Assembly: GCF_042651785.1 (NCBI RefSeq)
Contig: NZ_JBHSEC010000003.1
Coordinates: 115,574-179,573, forward strand
Direction: 5' to 3'
Length of the DNA: 64,000 nucleotides
From: Chungangia koreensis
GTDB taxonomy: Bacteria; Bacillota; Bacilli; Bacillales_A; Planococcaceae
The position numbers and the translations under genes are program-made. The notes under the pieces were generated by a model. The model had not been told where the DNA came from. It ran no database searches and saw nothing but the letters and a program-made list of their open reading frames with translations. Shown piece after piece: positions 51,150 to 59,872 of the stretch (position 1 is its first letter; every line of letters starts with the position of its first letter).

Positions 51150-51754
51150 TTGGCATCCTATTAACCAAAACACAGATAGAAAGACCAATTGGGGATATCG
51201 GGCACCCCAATACCCTGCCATTTCCTGCCGTCTTTGAAACGGCAAGTCGCGAGGAAGAGCTCCTTCCACTTGCAAGAAACTTAAAAAGCAGAGGCGCTAA
51301 AACTCTTATTACTGAACACCTGACTGACCCACAAAAATTTCACGAACTTTCCATACCAACTTTCACATCACCACTCATTCTACTCCCAACCCTCATCCCA
51401 TCCATACCGGGTAAAATCGCCATCTTCTCGGACAAAGAAGCGTCGATTACTCCAAAGCTGCTCGAAACGTACCATGTCCCTCCCAATTTTCCACTGATCC
51501 CATCAGGAATGGACGATATGCCGGCGTTCACAGAAGCCTATGTATTCGGTACAAGGCCGATTGATGTGGAAGCGATCAATTTCGAGCTAACATTTGTAAC
51601 ACAACGAATCAGGAAAGCTAATCCTGATCTCGGTGCCATCATTTTAATGAGCCCGTATATGTCCGCCTTCCGTAAGGCGATACAGGAAGCAGCCGACGTC
51701 CCTATTTACGATATTGTCTCTTTAGTTAAATTTGTCCACGACTCCTATTCCTAA
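51146..51754 (+). CDS. Aspartate/glutamate racemase family-like protein
   Basis: A 202-residue soluble protein that resembles Asp/Glu/hydantoin racemase-type proteins: MIGILLTKTQIERPIGDIGHP, FPAVFETASREEELLP, ITEHLTDPQKFHEL, KIAIFSDKEASITPKLLETY and ILMSPYMSAFRKAIQEAADVPIYDIVSLV. The usual catalytic cysteines of racemases are not seen: no Cys occurs in the protein. So the racemase fold looks present but the chemistry is doubtful. The start overlaps the small leader frame. The dipeptidase and amidotransferase genes are divergent neighbours. Confidence 0.7.
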   Translation: MIGILLTKTQIERPIGDIGHPNTLPFPAVFETASREEELLPLARNLKSRGAKTLITEHLTDPQKFHELSIPTFTSPLILLPTLIPSIPGKIAIFSDKEASITPKLLETYHVPPNFPLIPSGMDDMPAFTEAYVFGTRPIDVEAINFELTFVTQRIRKANPDLGAIILMSPYMSAFRKAIQEAADVPIYDIVSLVKFVHDSYS

Positions 51755-51758
51755 AATG

Positions 51759-51799
51759 GACAAGGGGCAGTCCGAGTAACCCGGCTGCCCCTTGTCTTT
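51759..51799. terminator. Bidirectional terminator
   Basis: A 12-bp perfect stem (51759-51770 with 51785-51796), between the convergent racemase-like and DASS transporter genes, with A/T-rich flanks on both sides. Confidence 0.8.
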
Positions 51800-51800
51800 A

Positions 51801-53237
51801 TTATAAGAACCCGATGACTTTCCACCAAGTCGCTGCAACGATCAACATGATCACCATCGAAAGCAGTGTAGCGAAAAAACCCGGTTTTAGTAAATCTCTT
51901 TGTGTAATTAAACCCGTGCCATGAGCGAGTAGATTCGGCATCGTTTCCACAATGAGCATGAATCCATGTAGACTTGCAAGTCCTGCAGTAAAACCAATGA
52001 CGACTGGATCAGCACCAGCATTCACAGCGACGCTCACCATAATCGGAATGAACGTCACGACAGCTGTTGAGACATTGGATATGACCTTGTGAAAAATTTG
52101 AGCTAATAAGATAACAACGGCTATAGCCAATAAAGGCTCTCGCATGATCGCTAAGAACCATTCAGCACTTAAGTATCGACTAATGGTTGTGGCAGCTCCG
52201 GATTCTGTTAACGCATAACCCATAGACAACGTCACACCTAATAGGAGTACCGTTCCAAAGTTAATCTTAATAACATCCTCCCAATGCGCCACGCCAATAC
52301 CTGGAAGTGTCATCAACACAGCTCCCGCCAATGCAGGAATGCTCGGATGAAACCCATGTAGCGGCTCCGTTACCCATAATCCAACGATAAATAAAAGAAT
52401 TACTAAACAACGGATCTCCTCCCGATTCAGAGGGCCAAGTTCTTCTAATTTCTTCCTCATTTCCTCTTGAACACTTGGAAACACCCGTTGATCTGTCGGA
52501 AGAGGATACAATTTCAATAACAAGAACCAGATGGAGGGTACAAGTAATAGCCAGATCGGAAACGTGTAGAGGAACCACTGAAAATACGTAATATTGACAC
52601 CGGTAAACTGTTTTACGAGCTCAACCGTTAAAATATTCCCGATCGCAGCAGTTAGGATGGCCGTCCCGCTAATGTTTCCACCGAATGTAGCCCCTAATGC
52701 GATGAGTTTCCGTAAATTGCTATCCCTTTTAGCCCCGATTGTGTCAATCATCATGGAAGCTACGGGCAAAATGAGTGTAGACCGTACAGCCGTGGTCGGA
52801 ATGAATATTGCCTGGATTTGCTGAATGATGATCAAGCTTCCGACAAGCCCCCTCGACGTGGTGCCCCAGCGATGTAAAATATGATAAGTAACGCGCTTGA
52901 CTAATGTCGTCCTATTGACTGCACCCGCAATCATCATGCCTCCAATAATAAGAAATACCGCAGGTGAAGCAAACCCGCTATAAACTAACTCCGGTCCGCC
53001 CACATCAAATAAGAGCATGAGTAATAGGACAATGATGGCGGTCAGCCCGATTGGCACTGATTCGAATATCCAGAGAATGACACCGAAGCTGACGATGGCG
53101 GTCATTCGTTTTGCTTCCTCACTAAACGTATCAGGCAACCCGAATAACATCAGTACAAATACAGCAACAGCTAAAACGACACCAAACAAGGATTTTCCGT
53201 TCATTCCGAGTGTCATATAATCTTTTGATTTCCCCAT
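51801..53237 (-). CDS. SLC13/DASS-type anion transporter
   Basis: A 478-residue divalent anion:sodium symporter family protein with about eleven membrane segments. Signatures include FESVPIGLTAIIVLLLML, FLIIGGMMIAGAVNRTT, FIPTTAVRSTLILPVA (SNT-type motif region), ALGATFGGNISGTAILTAA and KVISNVSTAVVTFIPIMVSVAVNAG near the C-terminus. Substrate is a di- or tricarboxylate or sulfate by family. The start is uncertain: MGKSKDY at 53237 lacks a strong binding site and M at 53216 is possible. Confidence 0.87.
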   Translation of the reverse strand: MGKSKDYMTLGMNGKSLFGVVLAVAVFVLMLFGLPDTFSEEAKRMTAIVSFGVILWIFESVPIGLTAIIVLLLMLLFDVGGPELVYSGFASPAVFLIIGGMMIAGAVNRTTLVKRVTYHILHRWGTTSRGLVGSLIIIQQIQAIFIPTTAVRSTLILPVASMMIDTIGAKRDSNLRKLIALGATFGGNISGTAILTAAIGNILTVELVKQFTGVNITYFQWFLYTFPIWLLLVPSIWFLLLKLYPLPTDQRVFPSVQEEMRKKLEELGPLNREEIRCLVILLFIVGLWVTEPLHGFHPSIPALAGAVLMTLPGIGVAHWEDVIKINFGTVLLLGVTLSMGYALTESGAATTISRYLSAEWFLAIMREPLLAIAVVILLAQIFHKVISNVSTAVVTFIPIMVSVAVNAGADPVVIGFTAGLASLHGFMLIVETMPNLLAHGTGLITQRDLLKPGFFATLLSMVIMLIVAATWWKVIGFL

Positions 53238-53288
53238 GTTGTTCAATCCAATCTGCAATCTATTAAATTGAGTATAACAAAATCATAG

Positions 53289-53319
53289 AAAAACAGCGGA
53301 AAGCACACTCTCCGCTGTC
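53289..53319 (-). terminator. Terminator of the TRAP transporter operon
   Basis: An 8-bp stem (53294-53301 with 53312-53319) followed on the minus strand by TTTTT. Confidence 0.8.
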
Positions 53320-53325
53320 GTAGAA

Positions 53326-55290
53326 TTATGTCGTTTGTGGTGCAATCGGTCCTGTTTCACGTTTCTTCAAAATGATTTGAATTGTAACGAAAGTGGCCAG
53401 AAGACCTAACCCAATAATATCGGTCATCATGGTCGGAATGATTAATGTTACCGCACAAGCTGCAGCTAAAATTCGGAAGAGCATGTGCACTTTTGTAATG
53501 AAATACCCTTCCAATGCCGCTCCCAAAGCGAGAACTCCTACCGTCGTCGTGAAGGTAATCCAAATAATCTCGAAGGCTGTGGCATTTTGCATGAGAAGTT
53601 CGGGTCCATATACAAATACATATGGAACCAATATTCCGGCTCCTGCAAGCTTCAAGGAAATGAACCCGGTTCGATTCGGATTTCCTCCTGCGATCCCCGC
53701 TCCCGCAAAAGCTGCAAGCGCTACTGGCGGCGTCAAGTTTGCAAAAATACCGAAATAGAATACGAACATATGGGAAACGAATGGCTCAATTCCGAAATGC
53801 GTGAGAGCCGGCGCAGCCATCGAAGAAGTAATGATATAAGTCGGAATCGACGGGAGACCCATCCCTAAGATGATCGAAGCAATCATCGTGAAGAATAACG
53901 TTAAAATCAACGTGTCATTCCCTAATATTAATATCGCATTCGTCATCTTCAAACCAAAGCCTGTAAGAGAAGCCACACCCACAATAATCCCAACCATCGC
54001 ACACGCCATCGCTACCCCTAACGCACTTCGGGTTCCTTCTTCAAGTGCCAGAACAATCGACTTAAAGTTCATGCGGGTCGTTTTGCGGAACATGGAAATC
54101 ACCACAGTTGAAATGATTGCCCAAGCGGCCGCATAAATCGGAGTAAATCCACCGAATAACATATAAATGAGAATCACGAGCGGAATGAGCAAATGCCCCC
54201 GCTCCTTTAGAACATCCATCATATTCGGCAAGTTTTCACGGGATAAGCCCGATAGCCCTAATTTCTTCGCCCGTAGATGAACCACGGTCAATACGCCTAA
54301 ATAATATAGAGCACCTGGTATAATCGCGGCCAATGCAATATCCGAGTACTTCATTCCGAGCGTTTCCGCCATGATGAATGCTGTTGCACCCATGACAGGA
54401 GGTAAAATTTGGCCTCCTACCGAAGCGGATGCTTCAACTGCTCCGGAGAAGTCTTTAGAATAACCGGTACGCTTCATAAGTGGAATCGTGAAAGCACCCG
54501 TCGTCACCACGTTCGCAACAGCGGAACCATTGATTGACCCTAAGAAGCCACTCGAAATGACCGCCACTTTCGCCGGTCCTCCCGATGTATGCCCCGCAAG
54601 TGCAAGAGCCGTGTCATTGAATAATTGCCCCATTCCTGTCTTATTCAAAAATGCGCCGAACAAGACAAACAGGAAAATATACGTTGCCGAAACACCAATC
54701 GCTGTTCCAAAAATCCCTTCAGTCGTCAAAAACATATACGTCACAATATCATCCAGCTCATAACCGCGGTGGGCAATCACCCTTGGCAATTCCGGACCTA
54801 AGAAAGCATAGAGCAAGAAGAGTCCACACAAAATCGTAAGACCATTCCCGACAACACGCCTGCCGCCTTCAAGTACAAGCATGACCATCAGCAAACTGAA
54901 AAGAATATCCGTGTTGTTCGGCAATCCTGCTCGTTGGATAATACCGGTATAGTCCACAAAAATATAAGAAATCGTCGCCACAGATAAAATAGCCAGGAAG
55001 AAGTCGATGACCGACGGACGATCCTGAGGCGCTTTCTTCCACGAAGGATATAACAAAAATACTAAGACCAACACGACTCCCGTATGTACTGCCCTGTGCT
55101 GTAAGGTTACAAGTGGCCCTGTAAATGAAGTAATCAAGTGGAATAAAGCCAGTCCGACCGCAATCAGTGTAACAAGCCGTAAAATCCAAGGTACATTTAT
55201 CTTTCGGAAACGTGATTCCGAATCGTATTTTTCCATTATCTCCTGATGTTCTTCGGGTAACTCCACAGTTTCGTCAGCTTTCATCGCCAT
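53326..55290 (-). CDS. TRAP transporter fused permease (TAXI type)
   Basis: A 654-residue membrane protein joining the small DctQ-like and large DctM-like TRAP subunits in one chain, as usual for TAXI systems. The N-terminal ~150 residues hold four helices. The rest (about 155-654) is a DctM-type domain (VSATYIFLFVLFGAFLNKTGMGQLFND, GSINGSAVANVVTTGAFTIPLMKRTGY, GGQILPPVMGATAFIMAE, MGLPSIPTYIITSSMAAP). The ATG at 55290 is chosen since GGCGGG lies six bases upstream. It works with the binding protein at 55798. Confidence 0.93.
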   Translation of the reverse strand: MAMKADETVELPEEHQEIMEKYDSESRFRKINVPWILRLVTLIAVGLALFHLITSFTGPLVTLQHRAVHTGVVLVLVFLLYPSWKKAPQDRPSVIDFFLAILSVATISYIFVDYTGIIQRAGLPNNTDILFSLLMVMLVLEGGRRVVGNGLTILCGLFLLYAFLGPELPRVIAHRGYELDDIVTYMFLTTEGIFGTAIGVSATYIFLFVLFGAFLNKTGMGQLFNDTALALAGHTSGGPAKVAVISSGFLGSINGSAVANVVTTGAFTIPLMKRTGYSKDFSGAVEASASVGGQILPPVMGATAFIMAETLGMKYSDIALAAIIPGALYYLGVLTVVHLRAKKLGLSGLSRENLPNMMDVLKERGHLLIPLVILIYMLFGGFTPIYAAAWAIISTVVISMFRKTTRMNFKSIVLALEEGTRSALGVAMACAMVGIIVGVASLTGFGLKMTNAILILGNDTLILTLFFTMIASIILGMGLPSIPTYIITSSMAAPALTHFGIEPFVSHMFVFYFGIFANLTPPVALAAFAGAGIAGGNPNRTGFISLKLAGAGILVPYVFVYGPELLMQNATAFEIIWITFTTTVGVLALGAALEGYFITKVHMLFRILAAACAVTLIIPTMMTDIIGLGLLATFVTIQIILKKRETGPIAPQTT

Positions 55291-55308
55291 ACACATCCCG
55301 CCTTTCTA

Positions 55309-55794
55309 CTAAAAATGTGGCATCCCCATCAGCACCCACTCGTATAACCGGACCTTTTCAAATGAGATACGGACTTCCTCATAGTCAGGAACGAAATCTT
55401 CCAACGGATAGCTTTTCCCGTCCACTTCGATAGAGTACTGAGAAATAGGGACATAAAGTAATGAATAATAAGGAACGATCCGTTCAATCTCCGTTACATG
55501 AATCATTCCATTTGGTAGTAGTTCTGCTTTGCCTTCCCGGTCAGGGGTGCCTGCCCCATACATTTTGTACTCGGTAAAGGCGAGGGACAACTGTCCATCC
55601 TCGCCTACCCGATACGTTTCCTTCCAAGGCGTCTTTTCAACCGAATGCCGCCATCCTACTGTCACTTGATCCTCACCGGGAATAAATTTCAAAAGCTTTC
55701 CCTCACCATCAGACACCTTAAAACCGGTGTCTATTGGTAGGAATGAAAGGACCGTAACAGCCAGTACGAAAAGCACAATCAAATAGTTTTTCAT
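55309..55794 (-). CDS. DUF1850 protein of the TRAP-TAXI operon
   Basis: A 161-residue protein with an N-terminal membrane helix (MKNYLIVLFVLAVTVLSFLP), then a compact extracellular domain with VGWRHSVEKTPWKETYRVGEDGQLSLAFTEYKMYGAGTP. DUF1850 genes lie next to TAXI-type TRAP genes in many bacteria; the role is unknown. Lies between the permease and binding-protein genes with only 3-18 bp gaps. Its binding site is weak, so coupling to the TAXI gene is likely. Confidence 0.85.
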   Translation of the reverse strand: MKNYLIVLFVLAVTVLSFLPIDTGFKVSDGEGKLLKFIPGEDQVTVGWRHSVEKTPWKETYRVGEDGQLSLAFTEYKMYGAGTPDREGKAELLPNGMIHVTEIERIVPYYSLLYVPISQYSIEVDGKSYPLEDFVPDYEEVRISFEKVRLYEWVLMGMPHF

Positions 55795-55797
55795 CGA

Positions 55798-56802
55798 TTA
55801 CTTCGGAACGGAAATCCCTTGTTCCTCAAAGTACTTTTTCGCACCTGGATGCAATGGCGCTGGCAGGCCTTCCACCGCTTTCTTAATATCAATTTCAGCG
55901 GCTGCATTATGTGTATTTTTCAGTTCTTCCAAGTTTTCGAAAATTCCTTTTGTCATAGCATACGCTACGTCATCGGAGACATCTTTATGTGTTAACAGAA
56001 CGTTATACACACCAATCGTTGTGACGTCCCCTTCCATCCCTTTATACGTATCTTTTGGAACGACAGTCGGGAAGAACGCCGGATAATCCTTTTGCATTTC
56101 CTTGATCTTCGCTTCATCAATTTCTACAACAACAATGTCCTTGCTTGTCTCAAGTTCCATAACGCCGGCATTTGGCAGTCCGGAAGAAATTACAACTGCA
56201 TCAATCGTGTTGTTCTTCATTCCTTCGACCCCTTCAGCAAATGACAGATAGTCAGCCGAGATGTCATCATAAGTCATACCAAAAGCCTTCAAAATCCGCT
56301 GTGCACTGATTTCCGTCCCGGAGGCAGGAGCACCAACTGCTACTTTCTTTCCTTTCAAATCTTCAATTGTTTTAATGCCAGATTCTTTTGTTGCGACAAT
56401 TTGCAAGTAGTTCGTGTAAAGAGCAGCAATCGTGCGAAGATTTTCCTGCGCCCCTTGCTCTTCAAAACTATCGACTCCTTGGTAAGCATCTGCTGCAGTA
56501 TCCCCCATAGAGAACCCGATTTCCGCTTTCCCTTGGTTGATCGTTGTGGCATTCGCCGCAGAAGCTGCAGTCGATTGGCTATTCGCCGTAGCCCCCATCT
56601 CTTGATAGATTTTCGCCATCGTACCGCCTAACGGGAAGTACACCCCTGAAGACCCTCCAGTCAGCACGGTAATGAATTCCCCATCAAGCAGTTTGCCGTC
56701 TGCTTCCGCTTCAGGCGTGTCGCCGCCGGATTCCCCGCAAGCCGCTAAAACCATACTAAATACCAATAATGCCACCATGAATAAAAACGATTTTCTCTTC
56801 AT
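55798..56802 (-). CDS. TAXI family TRAP transporter binding lipoprotein
   Basis: A 334-residue solute-binding protein. Lipoprotein signal MKRKSFLFMVALLVFSMVLAAC (Cys22), short linker, then a TAXI domain: FITVLTGGSSGVYFPLGGTMAKIYQ, QSTAASAANATTINQGKAEIGFSM, VAVGAPASGTEISAQRIL, SFAEGVEGMKNNTIDAVVISSGLPNAGV. Family members commonly bind glutamate or other carboxylates. AGGAGGGAG precedes the ATG. The neighbouring CoA-transferase and dehydrogenase genes suggest an imported carboxylic acid. Confidence 0.93.
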   Translation of the reverse strand: MKRKSFLFMVALLVFSMVLAACGESGGDTPEAEADGKLLDGEFITVLTGGSSGVYFPLGGTMAKIYQEMGATANSQSTAASAANATTINQGKAEIGFSMGDTAADAYQGVDSFEEQGAQENLRTIAALYTNYLQIVATKESGIKTIEDLKGKKVAVGAPASGTEISAQRILKAFGMTYDDISADYLSFAEGVEGMKNNTIDAVVISSGLPNAGVMELETSKDIVVVEIDEAKIKEMQKDYPAFFPTVVPKDTYKGMEGDVTTIGVYNVLLTHKDVSDDVAYAMTKGIFENLEELKNTHNAAAEIDIKKAVEGLPAPLHPGAKKYFEEQGISVPK

Positions 56803-56840
56803 CCCTTTTCTCCCTCCTGATCTTATGAAAATTTTTGAAG

Positions 56841-56868
56841 GAGAGCCTATTAAATTAATAGACTCTCT
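56841..56868 (-). other. Hairpin between acd and the TRAP genes
   Basis: An imperfect stem (56841-56850 with 56859-56868) in the 79-bp gap. It has no T run, so it could be a processing or partial-termination site rather than a full terminator. Confidence 0.35.
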
Positions 56869-56881
56869 CTTGATGAATGAA

Positions 56882-58087
56882 TTAGTTGTACTGATAGAGA
56901 TCTTCCCAAGCCGGCAGCATTTTGTTCAGCTTTTTATCCTCACGATAGCCGAGCACATACTCCGCTTGCATAATCGTGTGAATTTCACGAGTTCCTTCGT
57001 AAATGACCGTTGCTTTCGAATTACGCAAGTAACGTTCTACCGGATACTCATCGGAATAGCCATATGCACCATGAATTTGAACGGCATCATCCGCGGCTTT
57101 ATTGGCAAAGTCACATGCTTGCCATTTCGCAAGCGACGTTTCACGTGTATTGCGTTTACCTTCATTCTTCAACTGGCCTGCACGGTAAACGAGCAGACGG
57201 CTCATCTGATAACCAGCTTCCATTTTTGCGATCATTTGTTGCACTAATTGATGTTGGCCGATTTCTTTGCCAAACGTCTTCCGGTCATGACAATACTTCA
57301 CACTCGCCTCGATACACGCTGCAATTTGTCCAACTGCGCCTGCAGCAACTGTAAACCGGCCATTATCAAGTGCAGCCATCGCAATCTTGAAACCTTCGCC
57401 CTCTTCACCTAACAGATTTTCCTTCGGTACTCGAATATCTTCAAAGAAAATCTCTCCGGTGTTCCCCGCTCGGATACCCAACTTCCCTTTGATCGCCTTC
57501 GAGGAGAACCCTTCCCAGTCACGCTCAACAATAAAGGCTGAAATTGCACGGTGTTTTTCAGCTTTGTCGCCTGTATACGCAAAGACGATGAAATGGTCCG
57601 CGACATCACATAGCGAAATCCATGTCTTTTGGCCATTCAAAATATAGTAGTCTCCGTCCTTCACAGCGGTTGTCTGAAGTGCGGCCACGTCAGATCCTGC
57701 ACCCGGCTCCGTCAAACCGAAGGCACCGATCTTCTCGCCTTTCGCTTGCGGAACTAAGTACTTCTTCTTTTGCTCCTCTGAGCCCCATTGCAGCAACGTC
57801 ATGCTGTTTAGGCCCACGTGAACGGACACCGCAGTACGGAATGTCGTGTCGCCCCGCTCCAATTCCTCACAAACAATCGCAAGCGAATTATAATCCATAC
57901 CACTTCCGCCGTATTGTTCAGGAATGCATACACCCATTAGCCCTAAATCAGCAATTTTACTAATGATGGATGACTCAAAATGCCCCTTCCGGTCCCACTC
58001 TGCAATATTCGGCATAATTTCCTTATCTACAAAATCCCTCACTGTTTGACGCAACATATTCTGCTCTTCTGAAAATGAAAAATTCAT
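56882..58087 (-). CDS. Acyl-CoA dehydrogenase
   Basis: A 401-residue FAD-dependent dehydrogenase that oxidises an acyl-CoA to the 2-enoyl-CoA. Signatures: MNFSFSEEQNMLRQTVRDFVDKEI, GAFGLTEPGAGSDVAALQTTA, YILNGQKTWIS, QHQLVQQMIAKM, DAVQIHGAYGYSDEYPVERYLRN and YEGTREIHTIMQAEYVLGYR. The catalytic Glu should lie in YEGT. The C-terminal IMQAEYVLGYR tail looks like that of glutaryl-CoA-type enzymes as well as of generic ones, so substrate is uncertain. AAGGAGAGA precedes the start, which overlaps the CaiB stop by four bases. Confidence 0.93.
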   Translation of the reverse strand: MNFSFSEEQNMLRQTVRDFVDKEIMPNIAEWDRKGHFESSIISKIADLGLMGVCIPEQYGGSGMDYNSLAIVCEELERGDTTFRTAVSVHVGLNSMTLLQWGSEEQKKKYLVPQAKGEKIGAFGLTEPGAGSDVAALQTTAVKDGDYYILNGQKTWISLCDVADHFIVFAYTGDKAEKHRAISAFIVERDWEGFSSKAIKGKLGIRAGNTGEIFFEDIRVPKENLLGEEGEGFKIAMAALDNGRFTVAAGAVGQIAACIEASVKYCHDRKTFGKEIGQHQLVQQMIAKMEAGYQMSRLLVYRAGQLKNEGKRNTRETSLAKWQACDFANKAADDAVQIHGAYGYSDEYPVERYLRNSKATVIYEGTREIHTIMQAEYVLGYREDKKLNKMLPAWEDLYQYN

Positions 58088-59241
58088 CCTACAATCTCTC
58101 CTTTTCGTTCTCCTAATATTTCCTCATTATGTTCACCTGGATCTGGTGGATGGAGCCTGATTTTGACTGGTGTACGCGATAACTTCAACGGGCTGCCGAT
58201 CATGCGTATTCTACCGGCAGACGGATGCTCCGCTTCAACGATCATGTCGCGGGCGATCAGTTGCGGATCTTTAACGACTTGTTCCAAGTTTTGGATCGGT
58301 CCACATGGAATATTGTTTTTCCGGCATTCCTCTCGCCAGTAAGAGGTCGGTTTGGTTACTAAAACTTCCTGAAGCATCGGAATCAGCAGTTGTCGATGTT
58401 GGACACGGTCCGGGTTTGTCCGGAACCGCTCATCCTCGGCAAGCTCAGGTTGATCCAGCACGCCGCAAAATGCCCGGAACTGATGGTCATTCCCGATTGC
58501 CACAACCATTTCCCCGTCCCCCGTTTTAAACGTCTGATACGGAACAATATTCGCGTGTGTATTTCCAAGCCGCGATGGCATTTTCCCGGCCATCAAATAA
58601 TTGCTTCCGATATTGACGAGGGCACTCACCGCACTGTCATACAATGACAGATCAAGCTTTTGTCCTTTCCCGGAAGTGGACCGTTCCAATAACGCCGCTT
58701 GGATTCCAATGACAGCATAGAGCCCTGTCAACACATCCGTAATGGCTACGCCGACTTTTTGAGGTCCGGACTCTTCATTCCCCGTAATACTCATAAGTCC
58801 GCTCATCGCCTGGATGATGAAATCGTATCCAGGCAAATCCTTCTCTGGACCCGTTTGCCCGAAACCGGTGATGGACGCATACACAATTCCCGGATTCAAT
58901 GAAGCAAGCGTCTCGTAGTCAAGCCCGTACCGTTCCATCGTTCCGGTCTTGAAATTATTAAGAATCACGTCGCTTTCCTTCACCAACTCTTTAATCGTTT
59001 CGATTCCTTCCGCAGTTTTCAGATCAACCGTAATTGCCTTTTTGTTCCGGTTCGCGCTTAAATAGTAAGCGCTTACACTGTTCTGGAAAGGCGGCCCCCA
59101 TTTTCTCGTTTCGTCGCTTCCACCAGGCGCTTCAACCTTAATGACTTCCGCACCCAAATCTCCCAAAATCATCGTGCAATACGGGCCAGCCAGCACCCTC
59201 GACAAATCGAGGATCTTGATGTTTTGCAATGCACCCGACAC
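58084..59241 (-). CDS. CaiB/BaiF-type (class III) CoA-transferase
   Basis: Moves CoA between carboxylic acids. The 385-residue protein shows KILDLSRVLAGPYCTMILGDLGAEVIKVE, DETRKWGPPF, SANRNKKAITVDLKT, FKTGTMERYGLDYE, ASITGFGQTGP and DFIIQAMSGLMSITG; the catalytic Asp in the last is present. The GTG at 59241 follows AAGGAGGATG; a longer frame to 59280 would start inside the leader hairpin. Coupled to the acyl-CoA dehydrogenase by ATGA. Together they suggest activation and desaturation of an imported (di)carboxylate; a candidate is glutarate, but this is not proven. Confidence 0.92.
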   Translation of the reverse strand: MSGALQNIKILDLSRVLAGPYCTMILGDLGAEVIKVEAPGGSDETRKWGPPFQNSVSAYYLSANRNKKAITVDLKTAEGIETIKELVKESDVILNNFKTGTMERYGLDYETLASLNPGIVYASITGFGQTGPEKDLPGYDFIIQAMSGLMSITGNEESGPQKVGVAITDVLTGLYAVIGIQAALLERSTSGKGQKLDLSLYDSAVSALVNIGSNYLMAGKMPSRLGNTHANIVPYQTFKTGDGEMVVAIGNDHQFRAFCGVLDQPELAEDERFRTNPDRVQHRQLLIPMLQEVLVTKPTSYWREECRKNNIPCGPIQNLEQVVKDPQLIARDMIVEAEHPSAGRIRMIGSPLKLSRTPVKIRLHPPDPGEHNEEILGERKGEIVG

Positions 59242-59261
59242 TTCTGCATCCTCCTTGAGCA

Positions 59262-59445
59262 ATATAAAAAGCCAACCCAAATAGAGATACAGAAATCCTG
59301 TACTCTTATTGGACTGGCTTACACCTGCGTAAACAGATCCGGCTAAGGAACGTTGGCAGATTAGGCAGCGTATGTGGCTTTTACATATAGTACTTCACCA
59401 TGCGGGTTGGTCGCTTGTGGCGACTCGGCATAGTTCTTGTTTACG
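59262..59445 (-). promoter_or_regulatory. Candidate attenuator/riboswitch leader of the CaiB-acd operon
   Basis: From the promoter at 59446-59474 a leader of about 175 nt runs to the CaiB ribosome binding site. It has a strong 5-bp hairpin (GTCGC/GCGAC) near its 5' end, a TATGT/ACATA hairpin, and a terminator (59266-59320) directly before the binding site. The 5' segment CCAACCC (59403-59409) is complementary over 7 bases to GGGTTGG in the 3' arm of the terminator, so two exclusive folds are possible. No known class was recognised. Confidence 0.55.
59264..59321 (-). terminator. Terminator/attenuator hairpin before caiB
   Basis: A long imperfect stem between about 59269-59292 and 59298-59320 followed on the minus strand by TTTTTATA, ending just upstream of AAGGAGG (59251-59257). 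Confidence 0.7.
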
Positions 59446-59474
59446 AGTATAATAGATTGGATTTTTATTTGCAA
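59446..59474 (-). promoter_or_regulatory. SigA promoter of the CaiB-acd leader
   Basis: Minus strand: TTGCAA (59469-59474), 17-nt spacer, TATACT (59446-59451). Good matches in both boxes. It lies just downstream of the DUF3870 stop codon. Confidence 0.65.
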
Positions 59475-59486
59475 TATTTTATTAAT

Positions 59487-59804
59487 TCAAATAACAGAAG
59501 TAAAGTGATGTTCGTACTGTTTATGTACATCCCGTAAAGCGGAAGCGAGCGCATTTCCCGCCTTGCCCAAGTAATGCTGCTTCAACTGTTCAATCGGCTC
59601 CTCTACCCCATCCCGTAAACTATGCCCTCTTAATAAATGATGGATAAAGTCACGGCCATGCTCAGTCGCCAGCGTACAGCTCGCCGATACAATCACTCCG
59701 TACTTCTTATCGACCTCGGCTGTAATAGTCAATGTCCCATATATACTTTGTGCCGCCATTCCATTTGGTAAGCGAGCATGCCCTGCAATAAAGACAGTAT
59801 TCAT
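59487..59804 (-). CDS. DUF3870 protein
   Basis: A 105-residue protein, MNTVFIAGHARLPNGMAAQSIYGTLTI, then VSASCTLATEHGRDFIHHLLRGHSL. This is the DUF3870 domain, often encoded near TRAP transporters and CoA-linked enzymes. A cysteine and histidines suggest a possible metal or ligand site. AAGGAGGGA precedes the start. It lies upstream of the CaiB operon in the same orientation. Function unknown. Confidence 0.85.
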   Translation of the reverse strand: MNTVFIAGHARLPNGMAAQSIYGTLTITAEVDKKYGVIVSASCTLATEHGRDFIHHLLRGHSLRDGVEEPIEQLKQHYLGKAGNALASALRDVHKQYEHHFTSVI

Positions 59805-59824
59805 ATTGTTTCCCTCCTTAATTG

Positions 59825-59857
59825 AAAGGGGGTGCCCCCGATAGAGGCATCCCCTTT
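59825..59857 (-). terminator. Terminator of the ActP-like gene
   Basis: Imperfect GC-rich stem (about 59825-59836 with 59847-59857) followed on the minus strand by TTTC. Confidence 0.6.
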
Positions 59858-59872
59858 ATTTTCATGAAAATC

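Noticed and set aside
59262..59445. 6S RNA, tmRNA or T-box
   Set aside because: The GCTGCCTAAT string recalls a tmRNA tag end, but length, acceptor ends and the T-box sequence do not fit; an mRNA leader just before a Shine-Dalgarno is more economical.
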